DNA from: Clostridium cuniculi | Lineage (GTDB): Bacteria; Bacillota; Clostridia; Clostridiales; Clostridiaceae | Assembly: GCF_004353185.1 (NCBI RefSeq) | Contig: NZ_SMUS01000007.1 | Coordinates: forward strand, 62,001-126,000 | DNA: 64,000 bases | Direction: 5' to 3' | Shown: positions 46,826-55,896 of the stretch, piece after piece | How positions within the stretch are numbered: position 1 is the stretch's first letter | How the letters are laid out: every line of letters begins with the position of its first letter | Notes under the pieces: model-generated | Seen by the model: the letters and a program-made list of their open reading frames with translations, nothing else | What the model was told of the DNA's origin: nothing | The model's database searches: none | Made by a program: the position numbers and the translations under genes

Positions 46826-47758
46826 CTATTTTTTTGCATACTCTATTTTCATTATTATATCTTGTGGATAGTCTCCAAAAGATTTTCCAAATATACTTAT
46901 TCCACCTATATTTTTTGCATTTTCTTTTATACCGATTTTAACACTTACAAAATCATTATTTGTAATATTAAAATCACTAATCTTTTTATCTGATAACTTT
47001 ACATCATCAATATAAGTCCCGTTCTCCTTAATTCTCCAATATTTTAATAAGCCGTATTGATTTATTGTATCTGGCCACCATTGTGGATTATTTCTACCAC
47101 GCCTACCCCCAAAATCACCAGGACTAGTCCATGTTCCAACTTCTATATCGTTTATCCACATAGTTATATCTGATGGCCAATCATTTTTATAATGTGGAGC
47201 TTCTGAACACATTTCTATTGAGATTTCTAACATATTTATGTCTTTATTTTTTAATTCTTCATATGGAAATTTATATTCTATATATCCATTATAAAACCAT
47301 AATAATTGGGCATTAACCTTTTCTGGATAATAGAAACTACTTGGCTTATCAAATCGTCCTATGCTACCCTTTTCACTAACCAACCCGCAAGATGGTAATA
47401 TACAACAATCACTGTAATTCCCAATAGGCATATTTATATAAACACAGTTTTCTGATAAAGTATTTATACTATCATTTAAATTAATAATAATATTGCTACA
47501 AGCCTTACTACTTACCTTCATAGAACCTCTAATTCCTGGTTGTAACTCTGTAAGCACTAATCCAGCCTCTTCTAAAATCTTTATATTTAATGCTGTTGTT
47601 GATACTGGTAAATCTAAAGCTTCAGCAATTTCATTTACATTTAAGCACCCTCTATCTAATAACTGCAAAATATTTATTCTTGCTTCATTGGCTAATGCTT
47701 TTATAACGCTAAGCATCTCATTTTTATCACTATAACTTAGTTCTATCTCTTTTAACAT
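46826..47758 (-). CDS. ArsR-type regulator with C-terminal beta-rich domain
   Basis: 310 residues. Residues 10-90 form a winged helix of ArsR type (VIKALANEARINILQLLDRGCLNVNEIAEALDLPVSTT). The remaining ~200 residues are rich in beta-strand and aromatic residues (SDITMWINDIEVGTWTSPGDFGG, PQWWPDTINQYGLLKYWRI, VSVKIGIKENA), with a Cys pair (CCILPSCG) near 118-123. The tail looks like a sugar- or metabolite-binding sandwich and contains no metal-site CVC of classic ArsR. It is upstream of and probably co-transcribed with the GH43 gene, so it is a likely local repressor of arabinoside use. Confidence 0.83.
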   Translation of the reverse strand: MLKEIELSYSDKNEMLSVIKALANEARINILQLLDRGCLNVNEIAEALDLPVSTTALNIKILEEAGLVLTELQPGIRGSMKVSSKACSNIIINLNDSINTLSENCVYINMPIGNYSDCCILPSCGLVSEKGSIGRFDKPSSFYYPEKVNAQLLWFYNGYIEYKFPYEELKNKDINMLEISIEMCSEAPHYKNDWPSDITMWINDIEVGTWTSPGDFGGRRGRNNPQWWPDTINQYGLLKYWRIKENGTYIDDVKLSDKKISDFNITNNDFVSVKIGIKENAKNIGGISIFGKSFGDYPQDIIMKIEYAKK

Positions 47759-48127
47759 TCTGCGACACTCCTTCTTGTAAATACCACTTTTTAATTTTTG
47801 ATAATATTAATCTGCAAGTAAATTATAAAGCGATTAAAAAAACTACTATAGTACACTAATAATTGAAAATTTAAGATACTTAACGAATATATTAATATAC
47901 CTTATATACTTTTCTCTAACCTAATTACATTGCAAGAAATTTTGCTTAATGTTGAAACTAATATCATCATTTAAATTTTTATTTACTATAAATATAGTAT
48001 CAATTTCTTAATTATCTTAAGAAATTCATTCTACATCATTAGCATCTTTAAAATATATTGTACCATGTTTTTACGATGATATTGCTACTTGTAATTCTAT
48101 TCCATTGTATTTGTATTTTTTTATTCT
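47759..48127. promoter_or_regulatory. Gap between regulator-GH43 and ABC operons, with inverted repeat
   Basis: A 369-base AT-rich region with no gene. It contains a 10-bp inverted repeat AATTTCTTAA / TTAAGAAATT at 48002-48026 (5-base spacer), a -10-like TATAAT about 60 bases before the regulator start without a clear -35, and no obvious terminator for the ABC operon. The repeat is a candidate operator or weak terminator. Confidence 0.4.
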
Positions 48128-49021
48128 TTATCCTTTAACAGCTCCTGCTGTCATACCATCAATAAAGTACTTTTGGAAGCATAAGAAAATTATTAAAACT
48201 GGAATTACTGAGAAAAATGATCCTACTATTAATAAATCATAATTATTTCCATAAGGAGTTAATAATGTATTTAATCCTATTGGTAAAGTAAATTTAGTAT
48301 CACTCTTTAAAACTAGTAAAGGCCATAATAAGTTATTCCATGCACCCATTGTATTTAAAATTGCCATTGCTGCAAAGGCTGGCTTCATAATTGGAATTAT
48401 TATTCTAAAGAAAATACCATATTCTGATGCACCATCAATTCTTCCTGCATTAATTAAATCTCTTGGTATACCCGTTAAATATTGTCTAAAGAAGAATATA
48501 GTAGAAGCACTAGTTATTCCGGGCAGTATAATTCCTGTATAAGTATCTATTAATCCCATATCTATTATCTGACTATACATAGGTACCATTAATATTTCAA
48601 AAGGAACCATCATAACAAATAATACGCAAATAAACAAGAAATTTTTAAACTTAAAATCATACATTGAAAACCCATATCCAACTGCTGCACATACAAATAA
48701 AGTTATTATTACAGAAACAGCTGTTAAAAATAAGCTATTAAAAAACCATGTAAAATACTGATGATCTCCAGTAAATAAGAATATAAAATTATCTAGAGAC
48801 ATTTTATCTAGTTCAATCTTTAAATTTATTCCATAACGGATTAAATCGTTGCCTGGTTTAAATGATGAAATAACTAATATATAAAAAGGTATAATTATAA
48901 TACAAGATAAAATAAGGAATAAAGCAAAAACTAATACTTGTAATGCCAAACGCTTTTTATTTCTAGTAGCTTTCTTTTTTACTGGTTTTTCTATATTTGT
49001 TGATACATTTAAATTAGCCAT
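48128..49021 (-). CDS. Carbohydrate ABC transporter permease (MalG/AraQ-like)
   Basis: A 297-residue permease with six helices. The ATPase-docking EAA loop is RDLINAGRIDGASEYGIFFRIIIP, and the C-terminus ends FIDGMTAGAVKG as in AraQ/MalG proteins. The basic N-terminal tail (KKKATRNKKR) is cytoplasmic. Three bases separate its start from the stop of the upstream permease gene, so translation is coupled. Confidence 0.94.
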   Translation of the reverse strand: MANLNVSTNIEKPVKKKATRNKKRLALQVLVFALFLILSCIIIIPFYILVISSFKPGNDLIRYGINLKIELDKMSLDNFIFLFTGDHQYFTWFFNSLFLTAVSVIITLFVCAAVGYGFSMYDFKFKNFLFICVLFVMMVPFEILMVPMYSQIIDMGLIDTYTGIILPGITSASTIFFFRQYLTGIPRDLINAGRIDGASEYGIFFRIIIPIMKPAFAAMAILNTMGAWNNLLWPLLVLKSDTKFTLPIGLNTLLTPYGNNYDLLIVGSFFSVIPVLIIFLCFQKYFIDGMTAGAVKG

Positions 49022-49024
49022 TAC

Positions 49025-49915
49025 CTACTCCTCCTTTGAAAATGTTCCATTTAATTTTAATTGAATCATATTAATAGTCATTGCTATTATGAATAGTACG
49101 ATACCAACTGCAGATGCATATCCCATTGCATTCTTTTCAATACCTTGTCTATACAAGTATCCTACAATTGTAAGTCCTATATTCTTTGGTGATGCATTTC
49201 CACCCCAAATCATATAACTCTCTGTAAACATCGCTAATCCAGCATATATTGAAATAGTCAATACATATACTATTGTTGGCTTTAATTGTGGAATTGTAAT
49301 ATAAATGAATTTTTGAACAGCATTTGCTCCATCTATATCTGCTGATTCATATAATTCATCTGGTATGTTCTTAAGACCTGATAGAAAATATAACATATTA
49401 ACTCCTGTCCATCTCCAACACGCTAAAAGTAATAATGCAAAGAAACCTGTTCCTGCACTTTTTAACCATTTTATAGGCTCCATTCCAAAGAAACCTATAA
49501 TAGAGTTCATTACTGCACTATCTAATTCACTAAATGCTAATCTAAATATTGTACCTGCAACAACTACAGATGTTAATGCTGGTAAATATAATGCAGATTT
49601 AAAGAACTCCCTTCCTTTAGCAAATTTACTATTTAAAACTGTTGCAAGTAACATAGGAATTGGAATAAGTAATATTAAAGTCCAAATCATATATTTCATA
49701 CTGTTCATAATAGCTTTAATGAATACTTTATCACCTAATAATCTAGTATAATTATCAAATCCAATCCATTCTGTTATTCCTGGTAAAACTGATTGAAAAC
49801 TCATTATTATAGTTCTTACCATAGGTGATATAAAAAACACTAAGAATATGATTATAAATGGTAATATAAATACATATGGTGCAACTTTTTTATTGTATAT
49901 AAACCTTTTTACCAT
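49025..49915 (-). CDS. Carbohydrate ABC transporter permease (MalF/AraP-like)
   Basis: About 296 residues, six helices, EAA loop DELYESADIDGANAVQKFIYITIPQ. The ATG at 49915 (MVKRFIYNKKVAP) follows GAGGGGAG; ten more upstream codons are open but overlap the ribosome site. It is partner of the MalG-like permease and of the binding protein encoded 72 bases upstream. Confidence 0.93.
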   Translation of the reverse strand: MVKRFIYNKKVAPYVFILPFIIIFLVFFISPMVRTIIMSFQSVLPGITEWIGFDNYTRLLGDKVFIKAIMNSMKYMIWTLILLIPIPMLLATVLNSKFAKGREFFKSALYLPALTSVVVAGTIFRLAFSELDSAVMNSIIGFFGMEPIKWLKSAGTGFFALLLLACWRWTGVNMLYFLSGLKNIPDELYESADIDGANAVQKFIYITIPQLKPTIVYVLTISIYAGLAMFTESYMIWGGNASPKNIGLTIVGYLYRQGIEKNAMGYASAVGIVLFIIAMTINMIQLKLNGTFSKEE

Positions 49916-49987
49916 TGCTTTGCTCCCCTCGTATAAATTATGCAAAGTTCATCTAGAATGATGAACTCTGCACTTATATAATTTTAT

Positions 49988-51382
49988 TTATTGAATAGCA
50001 TTTTCTACTTCTTCTTGTGCATAATCTAATTCTTCATTTACATCTCCACCATCTTCAAATATACTATTCAAAGTAGTTGTACATAAAACTTCATTTACAG
50101 ATGGTGTATTTTCAACAACTTTACATAATCCAATTTCATCTTTTATTTCATTTAATACATCAAATGGATTGTTTTTGAAATACTTAACATATTGATTTTC
50201 AGGATTATGAGTAACTTCTTCATTATCCCAAACAGTTGTGTTAACCGGATCAAATCCTAGTATTTCCCAAACCTTTATATTACCTTCTTCTGAAAGCTTA
50301 GCAAATGCTAAGAACTCTTTAGCTAAATCTGCATTTTCACACTCTTTAGTTACAACAGTACCAGTACCGCCTCCACCAACAGAACGATCTTGACCTTCTT
50401 CAAAAACAGGAGCTGGAGCTATAGCAATTTTACCTGATAACTCTGGCATATAGTTTATAAATCTTGACATAAACCACATTGGCATAATAGCACAAGCATA
50501 ATTTCCATTGTTATATTCACCAAAAGCTTCTTCCATATCTGGTTGTCCACCTGCAATTGTAGCAATTGCATTGCTATCTTGAAGGTCTTTTAATGTTGAT
50601 AATACTTTTTTCATTTCATCACTATTAAGTATTGGATTACCATCTTTATCTATATAATCACTTCCAAGTTCTGATAACATTAATGATTCAGTCCATAATG
50701 TACCTGTATCTGCAGTTCCTAAATATTTCCCTGTAGCTTCATAATACTTACTACCAGCTTCTTTAAAATCATCCCAAGTTTTTATTGTAGTATAATCAAT
50801 TCCTGCAGCTTCTAATAACTCAGTATTATAGAATGCAACTGTTGCACCAACGTGTGTTGGTAATCCATATATATCTCCATCTTTACTATAAAGATTAAGT
50901 CTTGATTCAACTATTGAATCTTTATAAGGTTCAACAACATCATTTAATGTTTCTAATTGTGGCACACCTTTTAAGAAATTAGGGAATTGTCCAACTTCTA
51001 TATCACATAAATCTGGGGCACCCTTTCCTGCTAATAATGAAGATTGTAATTTAGTATGCATATCTCCAAAAGGTAAAACTGTCATTTTTAAATTAATTGT
51101 TTTATCCGGATTTTGCTCATTCCATTCTTTAACCATTTCTTGATAGAATTGAGCATGTAATTCAACGAATGTCCACATTTCAAACTCAGTACCATTTTCA
51201 TCCCCTACAGTTACTACTGTTGGCTCCTCTTCGGATGAATCTGATGTAGCTTCTTCAGATTCATTTGTTTCTCCTGAATCCCCTGTACTTTTATTAGATC
51301 CACACCCAACCATTAAACCCGTAGTTAATGATGTGGCTAACAAAAGTCCCATCAACCTCTTAAACGTTTTCATCTTGATCAT
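49988..51382 (-). CDS. Extracellular sugar-binding lipoprotein of ABC importer
   Basis: About 464 residues. A lipoprotein signal ends in GLMVGC with the lipidated Cys, then a Ser/Glu-rich tether and an SBP type 1 (MalE-like) fold: EFMWTF-type start (EFEMWTFVELHAQFYQEMV), KLQSSLLAGKGAPDLCDIE, GTVVTKECENADLAKEFLAF. The start at 51382 (MIKMKTFKR) lies behind GGAGGG; the open frame extends seven codons beyond. No ATPase is linked, as for the first importer. The likely substrate is an arabinose-containing oligosaccharide, judged only by the nearby GH43. Confidence 0.92.
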   Translation of the reverse strand: MIKMKTFKRLMGLLLATSLTTGLMVGCGSNKSTGDSGETNESEEATSDSSEEEPTVVTVGDENGTEFEMWTFVELHAQFYQEMVKEWNEQNPDKTINLKMTVLPFGDMHTKLQSSLLAGKGAPDLCDIEVGQFPNFLKGVPQLETLNDVVEPYKDSIVESRLNLYSKDGDIYGLPTHVGATVAFYNTELLEAAGIDYTTIKTWDDFKEAGSKYYEATGKYLGTADTGTLWTESLMLSELGSDYIDKDGNPILNSDEMKKVLSTLKDLQDSNAIATIAGGQPDMEEAFGEYNNGNYACAIMPMWFMSRFINYMPELSGKIAIAPAPVFEEGQDRSVGGGGTGTVVTKECENADLAKEFLAFAKLSEEGNIKVWEILGFDPVNTTVWDNEEVTHNPENQYVKYFKNNPFDVLNEIKDEIGLCKVVENTPSVNEVLCTTTLNSIFEDGGDVNEELDYAQEEVENAIQ

Positions 51383-51504
51383 AATATCCCTCCATAAATC
51401 CATATAAATATATTACAAAAGCATAAGCTTATGTAGACACCCAAATACTTCAATTCCCTTTTAAAAATAACTCTCTTTTATTTTATTTTTATTTTTTTGA
51501 ATTA

Positions 51505-51521
51505 TTACAATATTATTGTAA
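51505..51521. promoter_or_regulatory. 17-bp perfect palindrome TTACAATATTATTGTAA
   Basis: 8-1-8 perfect dyad, about 125 bases upstream of the binding-protein start. Its symmetry and length suit a dimeric winged-helix or LacI/GntR-type repressor. I did not find the same site before the ArsR-type regulator gene. Confidence 0.5.
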
Positions 51522-51740
51522 CTAATTAATTACAGGATTGTCAATACATTTATGTATATTTATTACAATTTATTTTGAAATTTTTTTCACTTTTATGGAT
51601 TAATCCTATATCCTTGTTTAAATTGTACTGACAATCTCTATTTTTTCTATTCTTTTTAATATACTTAGTATTTCATAATTGCTTTTTATTTCACTATTTT
51701 TCTTTAAAATTTGATATCATTATAAAATACTATTCTAACA

Positions 51741-51782
51741 AAAATTATCCACGATTTCTTTAATTTTATCGTGGATAATTTT
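51741..51782 (-). terminator. Terminator of the mrp gene
   Basis: A perfect 15-bp stem (51741-51755 with 51768-51782), 12-base loop, T-run on both strands. Confidence 0.75.
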
Positions 51783-51857
51783 CTACTCATTGATATTAAT
51801 TATAATCTCATATATTTCTTATTTATATTAAACATTATAAATAAGAATTTATTTAAA

Positions 51858-52700
51858 TTATAATATTAACTTTTTCTTTGATTTTTCTATTATTTTCTCA
51901 ACTATAGGATCAAATAATTCAGCTACTTCTTCCTCTTCTTCAATTAATTCTATAGATCCATAATTAGTTATAGCTCTATGCATAGGTAATTCCCCTAATA
52001 GCTCTACATTCATATCTTTTAAGAACTTTTCAGTATTTTCTCCGTTAAATAATTTAATAGTTTTATCACAATCTGGGCATTTAATATAACTCATATTTTC
52101 TATTACCCCGAATATATCTATGTTCATTTTTCTAGCCATATTTATTGATTTAGAAACTATCATAGAAATCATATCTTGAGGAATAGAAACCATCACTACA
52201 CCTTTTATAGGTATAGTTTGCATTACTGTTAATGGAACATCACCTGTTCCTGGTGGCATATCTATTATTAAGTAGTCTAATTCTCCCCAATATACTCCAG
52301 TCCAGAATTGTTTTACAACGCTAACTATAGCTGGCCCTCTCCAAATAACAGCTTCGTCTTCTTTTTCTACAACAAGATTTAAAGACATTACTTTAATTCC
52401 TTCACTACTTTCTACAGGAAAAATAAGAGTTTCTGTTCCTCTTGCTCTTTCCTCTTCTATATGAAGTAATCTTGGTATACTAGGTCCAGTTATATCAGCA
52501 TCTAAAATTCCTACTCTATATCCTCTTTGAGCTAATTGTCTAGCCATCATAACAGACATTGTAGATTTTCCTACTCCGCCTTTACCACTCATTACAGCGA
52601 TTATATTTTTTATTTTATTTTCTGGATTATTTTCAATTCCACACTGTGTTTCATCTTTTCCACATGATCCATGACTTGGACATGTACTACAGTTTCCCAT
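51858..52700 (-). CDS. Mrp/NBP35-family P-loop ATPase, Fe-S carrier
   Basis: A 280-residue ATPase implicated in carrying and delivering iron-sulfur clusters. The deviant Walker A reads MSGKGGVGKST. Also present are the MRP signature DMPPGTGDVPLTVMQ, Walker-like DADITGPS, and a late CPDC pair (near 213) that may bridge a cluster between subunits. The extra N-terminal cysteines CSTCPSHGSC...C resemble the NBP35 N-terminal cluster motif. It is monocistronic. It is the second Fe-S-related locus in the window besides the operon at 1-1553. Confidence 0.92.
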   Translation of the reverse strand: MGNCSTCPSHGSCGKDETQCGIENNPENKIKNIIAVMSGKGGVGKSTMSVMMARQLAQRGYRVGILDADITGPSIPRLLHIEEERARGTETLIFPVESSEGIKVMSLNLVVEKEDEAVIWRGPAIVSVVKQFWTGVYWGELDYLIIDMPPGTGDVPLTVMQTIPIKGVVMVSIPQDMISMIVSKSINMARKMNIDIFGVIENMSYIKCPDCDKTIKLFNGENTEKFLKDMNVELLGELPMHRAITNYGSIELIEEEEEVAELFDPIVEKIIEKSKKKLIL

Positions 52701-52785
52701 TTACTTCACCTCATTTTATGTATCTTTTTATATTTATTTATCATAAGTTTATTCCTAATATTTGTCTTTGTCAAATATTAAAAAA

Positions 52786-52830
52786 CTGCCTCCGGGGTAA
52801 ATCCAATATATGGATTGACCCCGGAGGCAG
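52786..52830 (-). terminator. GC-rich terminator of the GGCT-Pcp operon
   Basis: CTGCCTCCGGGGT (52786-52798) pairs with ACCCCGGAGGCAG (52818-52830), and ATCC/GGAT pair inside. On the minus strand it is followed by TTTTTT. It is much richer in GC than other hairpins in this window. Confidence 0.85.
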
Positions 52831-52840
52831 ACCCATTTAT

Positions 52841-53278
52841 TTACAGAGATTGTTTTAACATATAGTCTTTCCAATCACCGTTGCTTATGTAAATGCTGTT
52901 CTTTTCAAAAACCTCTTTATCATTCATAGCATAATAATAAACATAACAGCTTTCCTTAGTTCCATCTGAAAGCTCAACATCCATTATTATCCTATTATAC
53001 TCATTCCTATTATCATTTACTCCATAGTAATTTTCCATTTTATCCATTGGAATCATTACACTTTCAAAGTCATTTAAAGTCATTACTTCTCCTATTACCA
53101 CATCATCACCTTCAATTAATGCTGGATACCCCTTATGTGGCATATGATATAATTTTCCTTTTACTTTTCCCTCTTGAGCATTTGATATTTTTCCTAATAA
53201 ATATTTATTATAGTTAAAGAATCCAGTTCTCAAACTACCATAAACAAAGATTTTCTTTTGTTCTCTTGGTTCTAACAT
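52841..53278 (-). CDS. Gamma-glutamylcyclotransferase-like (AIG2/GGCT fold) protein
   Basis: About 145 residues. FVYGSLRTGFFNY is the YGSL/phosphate-binding motif of the GGCT fold; GKLYHMPHKGYPALIEGDD and VIGEVMTLNDFESV follow. The expected acidic catalytic residue is probably the Glu of GEVM. Family members release 5-oxoproline from gamma-glutamyl compounds. The ATG lies one base after the pcp stop; three upstream alternative starts (TTG/GTG) overlap pcp. Linkage to Pcp supports a shared 5-oxoproline theme. Confidence 0.85.
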   Translation of the reverse strand: MLEPREQKKIFVYGSLRTGFFNYNKYLLGKISNAQEGKVKGKLYHMPHKGYPALIEGDDVVIGEVMTLNDFESVMIPMDKMENYYGVNDNRNEYNRIIMDVELSDGTKESCYVYYYAMNDKEVFEKNSIYISNGDWKDYMLKQSL

Positions 53279-53279
53279 T

Positions 53280-53921
53280 TTAACAAATAGCTCCACCAAC
53301 AGCCTTAATATCTTCTGAATTTTCTACTGCTGCTTTTATTGCTAATTCTAATCCTTTTGAAATATCAATTGTGCTCATAGATGGTTTTTCTGGTTTATCA
53401 ACTACTTGTGATGGAATGTATGGAACATGTATGAATCCAGCTCTAATATTAGGGTACTTCTTATCTACTAAATATAATACTCCATACATCACATGGTTAC
53501 ATACGAAAGTTCCTGCTGTATTAGATACTGATGCAGGAATTCCATTATTTTTCATTTCATTAACCATTGCCTTTATTGGTAGATTTGAAAAATATGCTGC
53601 TTCACCATCTTCATATATAGTAATATCTAATGGTTGATTTCCTTCATTATCTTCAATTCTTGCATCATCTATATTTATTGCAACTCTTTCTGGTGTTATA
53701 CCGAATCTACCACCAGCTTGCCCAATAGAAATAACTATATCTGGATTGTGAAGTTCTATTGCTTCCTCAATCTTTGCTAAAGATTTTCTAAATACTGTAG
53801 GAATTTCAAGCTTAATTATTTCAGCACCTGAAATAGTATCAGGTAATAATTTAACTGCTTCTAAAGCCGGATTTATTGGCTCTCCTCCAAATGGATCAAA
53901 TCCTGTTATTAATACTTTCAT
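53280..53921 (-). CDS. pcp: Pyroglutamyl-peptidase I (pyrrolidone-carboxylate peptidase)
   Basis: A 213-residue cytosolic cysteine peptidase that removes N-terminal 5-oxoproline from peptides. The catalytic triad is Glu78 in [11 protein letters not shown], Cys141 in [11 protein letters not shown] and His165 in GFIHVPYIP. The N-terminus [18 protein letters not shown] is diagnostic. It is third in the DUF969-DUF979-pcp-GGCT operon, 130 bases after DUF979 with an intervening inverted repeat. It starts behind AAGGAGAAG. Confidence 0.96.
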   Translation of the reverse strand: MKVLITGFDPFGGEPINPALEAVKLLPDTISGAEIIKLEIPTVFRKSLAKIEEAIELHNPDIVISIGQAGGRFGITPERVAINIDDARIEDNEGNQPLDITIYEDGEAAYFSNLPIKAMVNEMKNNGIPASVSNTAGTFVCNHVMYGVLYLVDKKYPNIRAGFIHVPYIPSQVVDKPEKPSMSTIDISKGLELAIKAAVENSEDIKAVGGAIC

Positions 53922-53987
53922 ATTTATCTTCTCCTTCGTTACTTTTCATACTTTAGTAAAGTTTAATCCTTTATTTGATTATGAATT

Positions 53988-54031
53988 ATGAGATATTATC
54001 TATCTCATAAATGATTTAGATAATATCTCAT
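53988..54031 (-). other. Intercistronic inverted repeat between DUF979 and pcp
   Basis: ATGAGATATTATCT (53988-54001) pairs perfectly with AGATAATATCTCAT (54018-54031) over a 16-base loop. There is no T-run, so it is more likely a processing or stabilising element, or a protein site, than a terminator. Confidence 0.5.
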
Positions 54032-54051
54032 ATATATTATAACATATTAAA

Positions 54052-54981
54052 TTAAAATGCTAAGAAGTACATTAACACAATATGAATAGCTAATAAAATT
54101 AAAGCTACAGGTGCTTGATGCTTGATTATTGAATTTTTATCTTCAATTTCAAGTAAAGCAGCTGGCATAATATTAAAGTTAGCTGCCATTGGTGTTAATA
54201 AAGTACCACAATAACCTGCTGTTAATGCTAAAGCTCCTGCTATAGCAACATTAGCACCTTGTGCGAATACAAAAGGTATACCTATACCAACTGTTATTAC
54301 TGAGAATGCTGCAAAAGCATTTCCCATTATCATTGTAAATACTGCCATACCTATACAGTAAGCACTAACTCCTATAAATATATTTCCTTGTGGTAATACA
54401 CTTGATATCCCTGAAGAAATTACATCACCAACTCCTGCTGCTGTAAATAAAGCACCAAGTGCTGCTAATAATTGAGGTAATATACTTACTGCTCCTACTG
54501 ATTGAAGCATTCTATCTGATTCTTCAACTAAAACTCTTGGTTTTGCCTTAGTAATAATAAATGTAACTATCACTGCTATTACTGCTGCAACACCTATAGC
54601 TGCTGTTCCTGAAATTGGTGTAAACTGTGCAATTCCTAATGCAACTAAAGCTATAACTAATGATGGTATAAATACCTTAAGTCCTAATTTTTCTGCTTGT
54701 TCTTCTCCGAACTTCTCATCTAAAGCCTTAACAGTTCCTGGTTTAACTTGCTTAGTTAAAGTAAGTACTGCTATAACAACTAACATTGCTCCAACCACTA
54801 CTGATGGTATATATGGTCCAAATACAAATATTACTCCAAGTAACGCCCAAAAGATAGCTGTTCCAATTTTAGCTTTATGATTTTTATCTCTTAATGTTAA
54901 TACAGCTGTATTTAACATCATAATTCCAATTATTATGTAGAATATTTCTAATAACATATTAGAAATTGCTGTAAAATCCAT
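54052..54981 (-). CDS. DUF979-family permease-like protein
   Basis: A 309-residue membrane protein with about nine helices (hydrophobic stretches near 5-25, 38-72, 104-140, 160-190, 200-260, 290-305) and short polar loops. A discontinuous-helix-like glycine/asparagine region AGYCGTLLTPMAANFNIMPAALLEI recalls ion transporter superfamily permeases. It is always found with DUF969 and often with pcp. A role in 5-oxoproline or peptide-derived acid transport is proposed from context only. It lies 20 bases after the DUF969 gene. Confidence 0.85.
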   Translation of the reverse strand: MDFTAISNMLLEIFYIIIGIMMLNTAVLTLRDKNHKAKIGTAIFWALLGVIFVFGPYIPSVVVGAMLVVIAVLTLTKQVKPGTVKALDEKFGEEQAEKLGLKVFIPSLVIALVALGIAQFTPISGTAAIGVAAVIAVIVTFIITKAKPRVLVEESDRMLQSVGAVSILPQLLAALGALFTAAGVGDVISSGISSVLPQGNIFIGVSAYCIGMAVFTMIMGNAFAAFSVITVGIGIPFVFAQGANVAIAGALALTAGYCGTLLTPMAANFNIMPAALLEIEDKNSIIKHQAPVALILLAIHIVLMYFLAF

Positions 54982-55001
54982 ATATCTCTTCTCCTTTGTA
55001 A

Positions 55002-55673
55002 CTATTTATTCTTCTTCCCAAATTGTCTTTCTAATTGCTTGTCCAGTAATATATTTTGAATTAAAACTAATACAAAGGCAATTACTGCTACAGGAATTGA
55101 TGCTTTTGCAATATCTAATCCTGTTGTTGCATATCCTAAATCACTTAAAGTATTAGCAATTAATAAAACTCCTGAACTTGCTAAGAAAAGATTTTGACCA
55201 TAGAAATTACCATAGTTATCCATAGAAGCTGCTGCTGCTTTTATTTTAGCTTCTGTTTTTTCATCAAGCTTGCCATATTTACTTATTGCAGCACCTTGAG
55301 CCATTGGATTTATTAAAGGTCTAACAAATTGAGGATGTCCACTTATTCTTAATGACATAGCTCCAGCAATTTGTCTTATTAAACAATAAAGTGTTAACAG
55401 TTTTCCTGTTGAAAGATTTTTTACTTTCTTAATAAGTGAAACTGCTTTTTCTTTTAATCCATATCTTTCTGATATACCTATTACAGGTAATGTTAATATA
55501 AAAATTGTTATTAATCTTTGATTAACAAATGTTTGCCCAAGAATTGATAATATTTCAGTAATATCCATATGAGCTGCAAATCCTGTAGTAAGCGCTGATA
55601 TTATTATTACAGCTATACTATCTAACTTTAATGCAAACCCTACTATTACCATTAATATTCCTATTAGTACCAT
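55002..55673 (-). CDS. DUF969-family permease-like protein
   Basis: A 223-residue membrane protein with about six helices (VLIGILMVIVGFALKLDSIAVIIISAL; LITIFILTLPVIGI; AGAMSLRISGHPQFVRPLINPMAQGAA). It is the predicted partner subunit of DUF979. The start MVLIGILM (55673) follows GGAGGG; five upstream codons are open but include the ribosome site. First gene of the four-gene operon. Confidence 0.85.
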   Translation of the reverse strand: MVLIGILMVIVGFALKLDSIAVIIISALTTGFAAHMDITEILSILGQTFVNQRLITIFILTLPVIGISERYGLKEKAVSLIKKVKNLSTGKLLTLYCLIRQIAGAMSLRISGHPQFVRPLINPMAQGAAISKYGKLDEKTEAKIKAAAASMDNYGNFYGQNLFLASSGVLLIANTLSDLGYATTGLDIAKASIPVAVIAFVLVLIQNILLDKQLERQFGKKNK

Positions 55674-55896
55674 TTTTGTTCCCTCCATTATACGTCTATA
55701 TTATATTTATACCCTTTTTTTCTGCATTTGTCTACAAAAAAATTATACCAACAACTCTTCTTTGTACAATTTATATAATTTATTATCGTTTTCATTAACA
55801 AAATATTAATAATCTCCCCCTTTTGAACTCACTTTATTATATATATTTATTTTCAGATTATTCACCTTTTAATAAACATAACTTTTTTTTGCATAA

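Larger units (their letters stand above)
51383..51857. promoter_or_regulatory. 475-base gene-free region upstream of the ABC operon
   Basis: A very AT-rich region without an open gene. It should carry the promoter of the minus-strand ABC operon. It contains the 17-bp palindrome at 51505-51521 and the mrp terminator at 51741-51782, both listed separately. Nothing else was identified. Confidence 0.5.
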
